From Thysanoteuthis rhombus (lineage: Eukaryota; Mollusca; Cephalopoda; Oegopsida; Thysanoteuthidae): a stretch of 64,000 bases of DNA. Of the stretch, positions 41,601 to 53,735 are shown one piece after another. Within the stretch, counting starts at the first letter, position 1. Each line of letters starts with the position of its first letter. Where the stretch lies: assembly GCA_963457665.1 (NCBI GenBank), contig OY735212.1:6088737-6152736 (forward strand). The letters run 5' to 3'. A program made the position numbers and the translations under genes. The notes under the pieces are model-generated. The model did not search any database. It was not told where the DNA came from and was given only the letters and a program-made list of their open reading frames with translations.

Positions 41601-44600
41601 AGTAAACAGAATATACAGTAAACTAAAAGATACCTAAATGATATCTTATTTGCAATAATAAAAGTTGCCATGACATGGAATGATAACAGAATCTCAGGCA
41701 AAAAATATTGAGATTAGTGAAGTATTCACAGGTTTTTGATAGGTAGAGTATTGAAAAATAAGAATTATTCACATAGAGCAAAAAGAATTTCAAACAGAAT
41801 GTATGTTGGTAGAAGTATCTGCCCAGGGACAAGAGACCATTTGCAGGTAATATGTAAGGATAAATGATCCCTGCCAGTAAATGCATGTGTGTGTGGGGGG
41901 TAGTGGTTGATTGTATTTGATATAAGCAGAGTTTCCCACACTGGTGATGGCAAGATAGATGTGACCAATAAAATCTTGGAGAAGCAAAACAAGGCTGAAC
42001 TTCTTAAGGTAGATATTTTAACCAACAGACACCCGCCCCCGCCCAACAGCATAAGCCAGTGATAGGGCTGGGGTACTTCACCCAGTGCAGTTGCAGAAAA
42101 TATGGCCTGGGTCTCATTTTGACCAAGCATCACCAGTTACCTAGAGATAGGGAAGTGGCAAAGGCAAGAAAAAAACCCGAAAAAAACAAACAAATAGCAA
42201 CCAATCTAAAGAAATTGCAGAAGTTCAAAGAAAAAGTTGGAGACAGCTTTTGAATCACAGGCCCAAGACAGCAACTCCCTGTCCAACCATCACTACCAGC
42301 TCCTCTTATGTGACCATGTAGTAACAAGTCAACCAACTGCTTGCAAATTACGAGCCACATCATCATCAACTGGGAAAGCTTAACCAAGCCATTGTAGCCT
42401 CAAGAAATCAATACACTTGTTTTTGTTAATTTTGAGACAGGCGTCCATTCTTTTCTTTACTCAATCTTACTTTGTGACCTGAACCAGTATGTCAGTTTCA
42501 ACACAAAGTCTTCTTCAAATCTTCAAATACACAGAGTGAAAAGGACATCCAGCTTGAACTGACCCTACCGATGATGGAGGTATAGTGTCACAATATTCTC
42601 ATCTTGTAGAAATCTTTGTAAATAGTTGTATCAAAAGAAAATGTTTGTATAGAAATAGATTAGTGTAAAATAAATACTTACACCCTGTGGTTTAGATATC
42701 AAGCAAATTTCACACAGAATTTCACCTTGTTGTGTCTGTGTCGAAGTGGGCCTTGGAATTTTCTGAAATAAATTTATAAATATGTGTTATCAAGCTACAA
42801 AACAGCAAGACGGATAATTAAAATGCAAAAAAGATTTGTTTTTGCATAAAAGCAAAAACTATTTTGAAAACTGTTTTTAAACTTATAAAGTTTATGTACA
42901 GATTTAGCTAGAAATTAGTTTACAGGTTTGGTCATAAACAAAAAAAAAAAAGGTTTTAATTGGGAATAAAATTATTGGCTTGTGTTCATCATGTTCACAA
43001 TACTTATTTAGCATAGCAACAGGTAAAAGATATCAAATTGAATACAGGGTTAGACTGATATTCATGATTTATGTGATTATTGAATCATTACAAATACCAT
43101 ATATGCAGAAAAAGTCCTAAAATTCTGAGGTGTTAATCAAGGTTTATTCCTATAATTAATAGGTCACCACTGCCAGCACCACTTCTATTTGACTGACAAA
43201 AAATTGTATGTGTATGCCAGCAGAAACCAAAGAGAATTGTGGATAGCAACAATGTAACATCTATACATTAAGAATAATTTTGGTTATGATAACTGTATCT
43301 CTGTTGGCCAGTTGATAAGTGGACAGAAAAAAAAGATGGGTCTTCTTGAATTTCAAAAAATGTACTGCTTAAACCCTGATAAATATCAAAATTGATGAAA
43401 ATTAATTTTGGGTAGTTGCCACCTTTCCTGCCCTGGCAACTGACCTGATGTGTCTGGCTACGTATTTATGTATCTGTGCGTTAAGTAGAACTAGAGGACT
43501 GAAAATTCAAACATTTACTCATCATGTCTAGGAAATACGTTTCCTCCTTTGTTTTTAGAAAATTCCTCATAAAAATAAGTTTTTAGTGTGGAGGGGAGCA
43601 ATTTACAATGTAACTTTAACCTAAATTGGTCCCTTAGTTTGTTTCTGGCATTGTTAATTGACTTCACACATCAAGTCAGTTGCCAAGACAGAAGAGGTGG
43701 CAACCACCCAAAATCAATTTTGACATATTCGTCAGATTTCAAGCATTGGACTTTTCGTTCAAATTTTCCACTCCACCCTACATGATAGTTGGTCAGACAA
43801 AAATTACCAGTTGTTGGAGATACTGTCTGAATTAATTGTCCATGCTCGACTACTACGGTACTTCAAAATATCAAACCAATAATTTTCACAAATCTGTTTT
43901 TGTATCTATTAACATAGATATAAAGTCTTCAGTTATTAAAATTTTATTTACGGTGATAACGTATTGGATATCTTGGATAGTTGTTGTCAGTAGGTGTTTT
44001 AGTTTGTGAAAGACTTATGACGTAGCATAATCCCAGGATTTTACATGTAAATAATTAAACCAAACTGGTTTTTAGATGCTTTCATGCATCTCTATAAGAC
44101 TTTTCAGTAGGTCCCTAATATATCAAATCTCAATTTTCTCAATGGTATTGTGTTGGAATATGAAATTTGGTCCCAGACCTTCAGGTGAACCATCCTTATG
44201 TTACTAACACCACCAGTACCTCCAATAATGGACACATCAAACTTATATTAAAACATTTGTCCAGACAACAAACACAACAGGTAAATAGCAGTATATAAAA
44301 CTTGGAACTCTCATACAAATTGTGATATTTGCTTAACACAATAGAATTAGTAAGTTCCCAGACCTACTGATAGTGTCACTTCCCCCCTTCAGCATGTGCT
44401 GCCATTTTAAACATTTCTCAGTTTATTTTAGTTCATTTTGTTTTCATTAAAGTAATTAAATTGTTGGGTTGGCTAAAAAACTATTTCTGTCTTAGTTGGT
44501 ACCAAGAGTGTTCAGTTTCAACTAACTACATAGGAAAATATCACTTTTAATTGTCATGTGACAGCTGTGTGAATTTCAAAAAGATTCTGTCAAAATTGGC

Positions 44601-46967
44601 GTATTTTATCTATTGATCCTAATACTGAAGATGGAAGATAAGCGTTTTCAGCATAAAATGCTTTCTATTTCAAGACAAGTAAAAATTTATGTGACTCAAA
44701 TACATAAAAGGATTTGAGTAGTTTATGGAGAAATTACTCTGAATGATCAAATGTATCAAAAGCGGTTTGTTAAGTTTTGTGCTTACTTACTGAACAACAC
44801 TCAAGTTGGGAGAACCATTTGAGGTTGATAGCAACCAAATGAAGACAATACTTGAAAATAATCAATTTTACACAACACAGGAGATAGCCAACATACTGAA
44901 AATATTCAAGCACTGAAAATCATTTGCATCAGCTTGGTTAGTCACTTTGAGTGACTCACTATCTAAATCTTTCAAGACTAACCTACTACATTGCTTAAAG
45001 CCAGAGTCTTTTAAAAAAAACTTACCCAGACATTGAAATGAAACAGAACAAAATTAAGTTGTGTTTTTCTTACTTTATACCATTTATATATTATAATCAA
45101 TTTATGATAAATAAAAAAGATTAGTGACTATTTACTCATCCTTAGGATAAAAAAGAAGGAATTAGCAGATCACTTTGCCTACAAGTCTTTCTTATTCAGT
45201 CATGTAATATGTACCAACTTCTGGGTGGCCTTCATACTGCAAAGATGTCTTTGCCTCCAGTTGTAAAACCCAGGAATATTTCACTTGATTTTTCATGACT
45301 TATACACCTCGGGATTCAATGATTAATCAACATAGTCAACAAAAATTTATCAAATTTCATTGACGACTGTTCGTTAGTGACGTCATTGTATTCATTTCTA
45401 ATACTTGTGGAGCTGAACTTGTTCATGTAATAAGTGGAAATTAAACTTATTCACCCTTTATATTATTCCCCTACCATACTTTTTGCTTTTCTCTGCTCTG
45501 CTTTCACCTAACCAGCTGTCAACTAAATAACAGCCATCATCCCTTCGTTTTGTTCCCGAATTTTCTATTTATTTCAAGAATTGATTTAACAAGCCAAGAC
45601 ATAGGTCAGTGGAGAAATAAGACCAAGAACTATAATTGCCTGCCTCCTCCCTTCCCTGAGACTTGCACATTCTGCTTCAATTACAAACAAGAAGGTTCTT
45701 TTTTTCTTAGAAATCAGCTGTCTATAAAATACTCGAGGGTTCTCAAGTTTGTTTCTTTCATTTCGAATGTCAAGTAAAAATACATATTGATATTTGTTTC
45801 AGCTGACTTTCAAAGCCTAGTTGATTTTACGAGTATCTATTGTTGAAGAGTGCTTTGATTCTTTTTCAATAAGATTTTTAATTTAAAGCATCAGTAGATG
45901 CTTTTTTGTTAATGAGATTTATAATTCCTAGGGTTAAGGAATTTTAGAAGTTTTTTTTAAATTTACATATTATTACTCTCTCTCAGGTTTGAAATGGACT
46001 AAAACTTATATGGGGGGGCCCTCATCACCAGCAAAGTTTATCTAGTTATTTTTAATGAAAGACATTATTGAATGAAGAATCCATCATTATTGCTAGTTAG
46101 TGCATGCCTAAAGAACTGATAGTTCAGTAAAAGCCTTTTAGTAATTGTACAATTCATAATCATTTAAAATAGACAACAACTAATCACTTAAAATAATCGT
46201 TGACTGTTTGACAATCAAAATAGTTTAGTTGTAGCCCAACACAGTCCTGTAAACTTCTGAATAAGATTTATGGAACATATATATTCCAGCAGTCAGACAA
46301 ACTTAGAGACATGTAAGTGAAAAAAAATGTACATGAGAAAAAAAACCTACAAGACTGTTTCCATCTACAATTCGCTTCTTTATCATAACAAAATATTGTG
46401 TTTTTGGAACAAATTGTGATGTGTAATGTGAAATTAATACTTTACAAGGCTGTGAAATGCAAGAGATTGTGATGCAAGTGTAATGAATCACTGCTAACTG
46501 TACCAAAAAGGTCAGTCTACAAAAGAAGCTGATGCTGTGTGAGATTGGGAGTCTCCAATGAGCTCCATCCATTGAATTAAATGATTGGAGTATTACTCCC
46601 AATTAGATCAATAGGAGGCAGCCATTAACAAGAAAGGTTTGAATTTGTTAAGAGAAAGAGAATATCATTTCAATCAGGATAACAATTTTTGCCTGGTCAG
46701 CAAACATCAGGTCAAACATTATTGTCTGACTAGGAAATTTCATCATATTCACCAATTATTTCACCTTCAGATCACTATTCATTCCAGAAACCTCATCATA
46801 AGAAAAAATTTTTTCTCATTTCTTTGGAATATTACAGAAGATACCAAGAGCAGTTCTTTGCCGAGAAAGATAAAGTTCTAAGAGGATGGAATAATGAAGT
46901 TGCCTGAAAGATGGCAGAAGGTAGTGGTACAAAACAGTAAATATCTTGTTCAATAGAGTTAATGTTG

Positions 46968-46999
<32 letters not shown>

Positions 47000-49900
47000 A
47001 TTTTTTACTTAAAGCAAAAACACTGTTTTGGCCACCCAATAAAAACCATCATTAGAACTTAATTCATAAATATGATGTACATGCCTTTAATCATTCAATC
47101 CTCTTGAGAATCATTTCATAACCTCAAATTTCATATTTCAGTTGACATCATTTATTTTAAAAACAAACAGTACTTATAACCATGTAATGCTACCAATAAA
47201 ATCAGATTCCTTTCATTACTACCATGAGTAACATTTTTTAGAGAAACAAATTTTAGCAATAGAAATGTCCAACTATATATTTTAACCAATGTATTTTTTA
47301 AAGATCTATTGTATAGAAATTGTTATCATTTCATATTTAACATATATGGCTTCCAAGTTATCTTATCACTTGATTACTTGTAATGGTAAGAAGAATGGCT
47401 CCAAATTATCAGGTGGTGAGGTATTTCCCATACTAAACAGATTTTATGAAAAAACTAAAATTCTCCCAGGAGCTAACTACAATTTTTGATTTAGTCATGT
47501 AATAATGTCATCAGTAAATTTTCAAACATTTGAATGCATAAACAAAAATGATCACCTTGAGCAAACAGGTAAATTTAATAAGTTAAATCTTGTGAAAATG
47601 CAAGACTTTTTCCAAATTTTACAGGTTTCATAAAATTTCTTTATAAGATCCAATTGTTTCTGTTTATCCCAATTGTTTATTTAAGTTAAATGATTTCTAA
47701 AATCTTAAGAGTGCTGACAGGTTTTGTACAATTATTTTTCAAATTCACAGGTCTTAGCAGAGAAACGTGTCATATGAATTCCCTTATTCTAAAACATGTT
47801 ATGCAATACAGTTTTTGCCATGTAAAGTTGAAGAATTATTACCAAACTGACATCACTCATTAATATCATTTTGTTTTCAGTATTATTGATCCAAAAGATA
47901 ATGGACTTGAGCGGTAAAAACTTTTTAATACCATTCTATCACATATTTGAAAATACAAACTTTGTGTGATGAAAGTTATTTCAAGCTACTGTTCAGAATA
48001 TTTTCTCTTAATAGAGAAGACCCAGCAAGGAAAATAGACACTAATAGTTATAGAATATGCACAAATAAATCTGATGACATTATGATAAATGATTGTAGAT
48101 TATTGGGTGGATTATATCACCGAATAAAAAAATTATAGAAATTGAAAAGATAGATATAGCCACTCCCCCCCATCATTTTATGAATTCATTTTTGCATAAT
48201 CCCCCACCCCCCACTAAGGCATTACCAATCCAACGTGCTATGGATGGAATCAGCCAACAATTTTACAATGTTCCCATGTTCAGTCATTAAAATAATTCAT
48301 ATCAGTGTACATCCACAAAAATACCAGTTCCTGTATTTATAATCTATATTTTGTAAATTGTTTTGAAGAATGACTACAAATTGAGTGTAGTCACAGTAAT
48401 TCAGAAAGTTTTCCTTTGGAGCCAAATGCCATTACAAAACTCATCAATTTTATTTTTTCTGAATTAATCATTAGAAATACTGCCATAGATATATATTCTA
48501 ATTTGATAAATAAAGCATAATGTAATTATGGAGTAATATGGGTCACAGTAAAAGATTAAAAAACAATAATTGAGAAACTAGAAAAAAAAGAAATTTCTTA
48601 CAATATCAAAAAAACTATGGGTTTCATTGAAATTGGTATACATTTTATTTTACCAATTATAGAAAGCAGATCATGATAGTTTTTGGAAATGATATTTTGC
48701 ATGCTAAATCAGAAAATGTAAACTTAAGATTTTGCACAGAGAATGTCAGAATAATGAAATGAAAAAATTCAGCTTGAAAACAAATGCAGTGAATAATTAG
48801 GAGCATGATCAATAATTTTTAGTTCTGATACTGAAAAGTAGAGATTTAGAAAGGAATAGCATTCCAAGGTGAAATTACTAATCATTGCATCCTATATAGG
48901 CTCAATTTTATCGTGTAAATTTCACAAACTTATATTGTAAATTGAACCCTCATCAAAAACTTGGGGGGGGGGGGGGTAAAAAAACAAAATAAAAAATTTC
49001 ACTACTCGAGAATATGCGTGTGCAGAATTTGAATTGTCTACTCTGAACAGTTGGAATTTGGGTTCAGATACATAGATAAATACGTATAATTGTCAAAACA
49101 TGAATAACTTTAAACCAGCAGAGGTGTTCACACTGGTTTGTTGTGGGTAGTGGCAATTGATAACAGCCACAACAGTTACATGCATAACAGATGGGGTATG
49201 TATGAAAAAGTGTTTTTTTTTCTCAATCTCCCAGGGACCTATGTCTTTTGGTAGCACGTCAAATTGGAGTGATCAATTGAAAAATTGGAAAAAAGGGTGA
49301 TCTCTAGCCAAATTTTCAGAGAACAGGGTTAGACACAAATTAAGGGACCGTTTTAGCATGAACTTACATTGAAAATTGAACCTAACCTCATTTTGGAAGG
49401 GAATTAAAAAACAAAAAACAAACAAAAAAAAACAAAAGAACACATTTTTTCCTATCATTGAGGGTAGTGTAGGTGAGCAAAATTTTAAGTTTCAACTATA
49501 AACAGCTAGGGAAGGATGGAGTCTGGATACATATTAATGTCAGAACACACAAATAACTTAAACCCTATGTCTAAACCAGTGTTGTAGGTAGTGGTGATTA
49601 ATGAATTCTATCTAATTTTATGGTGAGAGTTTGAATACTCAAGTTAAGAAGAAAGTTATGTTTTTTAGTAAAATAGTCAAAAACAGATTATTACCGTGCA
49701 TTGGGTCAAGTTTTAGTCATTAATTACAAACTTAATGATGTCACTAAGCTCCCGAGTCAGTCAAATGATTAGTTTGTTGTATTTAAGGACATTTTACATG
49801 TCTTATTTTACAGTGGCTGAGAAATCTGATTTATGAAATAATTCAACAAAAATCAATAAGAGCGGGATTGGAAATACCCAAGAACAAAGTAATGGAAGTT

Positions 49901-52900
49901 TAAAGAGGATGTTTACCCTTGGCCTCACTTCCCTTCTGTGAGGATTAATGACATGGGCTTCAGAAAACAGACGGTCTTGGTCACCATCATAATACCTAGA
50001 ATTAGAAAGGAAAAAAAAAAAATGAATTAGATTTAAAGATATATAGGAAAAAAAAAGGGTAATGTAAAAAAGAAAATGCAAGAATAACTTGCAAAGTTAT
50101 TTCATAAATGAAAAATTGAACTTTTACTGACAGATTAAGATGATTCTTCACAGTAAAAGTGATTAGGATTTTATCCATAAACAGTATGAAAAAAAAAAAA
50201 CATTTTTTTTTGCAAAAGTCAAAATTGTATTCATTTCACCATCAGTTCAAGTAATAATGGATTTGTTCATCAACTTGATTTTTTTCCAGATTAACATTAA
50301 AAAATTAAAAATCATTCTCAAGTTTATCAATTATTGTTTCTTTTGATTATGTCCACTATTTTGAGAACTAATGTTTTTTGTCAATTTCAAATTTATTGGA
50401 GATATATTTCTGGTATAAATCAAGCAAAAATTGAAATCCTAGACAACACATTTTTCTGTCAGCATTAATACTGAGTTTAACACTTCAAATTCCACAATGA
50501 AAATTTAAATTCTATAAAATAAAAAAAATAAAAAGTTCAATTTTAGTGATACGAACAATTTTTATGAATCATAACTATTCAGAAAGAGGTTAATTTCATT
50601 TCCTTATGTTTCAAGGAAGATGTATACAAAGATTCACTTTAATCTTAAGGGAGCAGGATATCATCAAAGAACCGCTTGTAATCATTTGACATATATTTCA
50701 TGATTTTATGACACTATGCTCTGTGATTGTTGCAATAGTACCAGAAAAATATTCAGATTTTTAACCATTTCTCAAGTGCCTGATGAAAATTACAAGCATA
50801 TATTTTTGTTGAGCCATATTTGTGAAAGTGAATTATACAGAAAGAAATACTACTCAAATGTCAGTTTATTTTCATGCATTCTTCAGGATTATAAAAAAAG
50901 GGCTAACTAATGTCAGGGAATTTGAACAGTGAGTAAAAATTGGCAGTAGTACAGACTTATCAGTACCCATTGTAAGCAAGCTGAAAGGCTGTATTCTAGA
51001 CACTTCAATGATGGATGAATGTGTCAATGACATTAAGTTTTTAGGATGACAGTAAATATATGACACCAGAAAACATTTCAAAAGTGTAAGACTATCTGTG
51101 TGGATCGGAGGAAGAATATTCAGGGGTGTGGTACTGTCAGAGCAAACTGTTCAACACATTTGAGCAGGTTTCGAACAGGAGTTGCATAGCTGCAAAACCT
51201 GTACCATAACTACTTACTGACAATCAGGAACATAGCATTGCTATCTGAAGATCAAACCAGAGTTTACCAGAGATTTCATCACGCAGATCACAATTTGTAA
51301 TGAATCCGAGGTTTATAGTAATGAGAAGAAGTACCAGTAGTTATCACCCAAATCACTAAGGTAAAAAAAATGAGCATCAACTTCATAACAAAATCGATCA
51401 TTTTTGACATCCAAGGCATTGTCCAACGAGGAATCCATTCCCACTTGTAATACTAACAATTTTTGCTGCAATGTTTCAAAGGGGCTAAGAAAGAGCATTT
51501 AGCACAAATGTTCAGACAACTTGGAGGACAAGTGACCTCTTCACCATAACACACCTGCCCACACATTATTTTGCTGTCAGACAGTTCCTGTTTTCCAAGA
51601 ATTGATCACTCCCTGGCAAGAAAGGCATTGTTTTAACATGATTGAAGAGATCCAGATAGAATCATACTTTACTTTCAAGCAATGCATGGAATCTTGCTCA
51701 AGAGGACTACTTGGGAGATGATGAAAACTAAGATGTTTTGATAAACCATTTTTTCACTTTCAAATTCCCAAAACTTTTGGGTAGCAGCTCACACAATGAA
51801 GCAGAAATGATAACCAAAATTTTAGCATTATATACATTACTCTAATAGTCAGCATAGTTAAAGTTATTAGATATTTAAATCCTAGTAACTGTATTATGAG
51901 AATTTATTCATTGAAAATTCAATCTATCAAAAATAAATCAAAACAATCAGTACAAGCTTGGAACTTGCATAGAGATTGAAACTTCATAAATGGAGGTATC
52001 AAGTGAACTTAGTAACCATCATAGCCTGAACATAATTTCATACACTTGAACTGAACTAAAAAAATTTGTAAGTATTTCAATTTCAGTTTATAATGACCAT
52101 GGTATGAACTATTTTCATTTGCAGCAAATTGAAACTTTGAGCAAAATTGAATTAAAAAAAAAAAAAAAAAAAATTCAATAATCAACAACGTCACAGATTC
52201 AAAATGACTTGATAGTAATCCAACAAATTGATCCCAAAATACCATACGCCATTCCACTTAGTTTTAATCAACAAACCAATCCTGAAATCTTTCCCAAAAC
52301 TAGCATAAACTATAACTCCTTGTTCCTATGCAAGAAATATTAAAAGTGTATTAGGTGTGGGAACTGATATTCTATCTCAAATGGTCTTTTTCAGAAATTT
52401 TTGCAGTGGAGTTTTCTTTCCAGATGGTTCTGGCAAAAATATGCATAAGAAAAAAAGCACCAGGTCAAATAGTGAAAAATTAGATAATTATAAATCAATT
52501 ATTGACCAATTAGAGAATAGAGTTTGGTTATGTCAATTTCATAGATGTATAACTTACTAAGCTAGAAATCAAATCATTAAAGTAAATCAAATCAGGAAGT
52601 AAATTCTAATGTCAATCACTTGATCAACTTTTAAAATTCATTTCCCTAAAATTGGAGCAAAATACCAAACAATCTTTAAAAAATTAAGTTAAAATATAAT
52701 TTTAATCTAATCCACCTTTGTAAACCCAAGCAGTAAAATATCAAAATGTATAAACTGAACTGCAAATAAATATTTATGAATATTGATGTCTATATCAACA
52801 AGAAATAAAATATAAATAGATTTTGTTCATGTAAGAAGAAAAATTATTTGAGAAACTTTATTCCATTTTGATGGGCTAAACCTAAGCATAAGATTGTAAT

Positions 52901-53679
52901 TAACAGTGCATTATCACATTCACAGAATAATATCTAGAAGGTTAAGAATTCTTGCATCAGTCAATGCTGAAAACACTTTAAAAAAGTTCATCAGGAGAAA
53001 TTTTTTGTGCTTTCAAATCAATAAGACTTCTGTAACCTCTGGAAATGGTAGTAATTGAAATACATGCATATGAAAACAATATGCACATATTTCGGTTATT
53101 ACCATTTCTATAAAGAATCTGTAAAATAGTTTTAAATCACTGAAGATGGATATATTGAGTATAAATTTTATACTGGTTGTGATTTATTTACGTTTTCAGA
53201 TGCAAGCCTTATCTAATAATAGAGAAAAACAGTGGAAACTTGAGAAAAATTCCTTCTACCGATAACATTTCGGAATTCAATAGCATATGTCTAACTGAGT
53301 GTTTTTATAAAGTTGAAGAATCCACTTTTCCTGCAATGCATCAAGCTATCATTAGGATTCTAAAAGTCAAACAACTGAATATAACTGCATCAGGTTTTAA
53401 CCAATAGCATAGCTGGCGTTTCATTTGCCCTCTTTCTACGCTAGTAATCAGTAGTAGTCTCCCTTACAGTGAGTAAATTCTCTCACCTACTGAGTCAAAC
53501 ATATTGCCAAATCTATCTTTGGTGATTAGTAACTGCCCATACATAGCGACTGTCCTTACAATGCTTCAGTGCCAGGCTAAAATCAATAAACCAATACAAA
53601 AGCTTCATACCATACAGCAACACATACTCCTGGTATATTTATTACATAACACAGGTATACACTGATAAAAATGGTTTCC

Positions 53680-53735
<56 letters not shown>

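Larger units (their letters stand above)
42763..49916 (-). other. ARIH1: ARIH1 intron with mariner relic and repeats
   Basis: 7.2-kb intron. It contains a partial copy of the GATCACC/ATGCTGCC repeat at 43600-43660 (+), a mariner-type element at 44464-47039 (+), poly-G at 48963-48976, and a - strand copy of the GATCACC repeat at 49220-49400. Confidence 0.85.
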
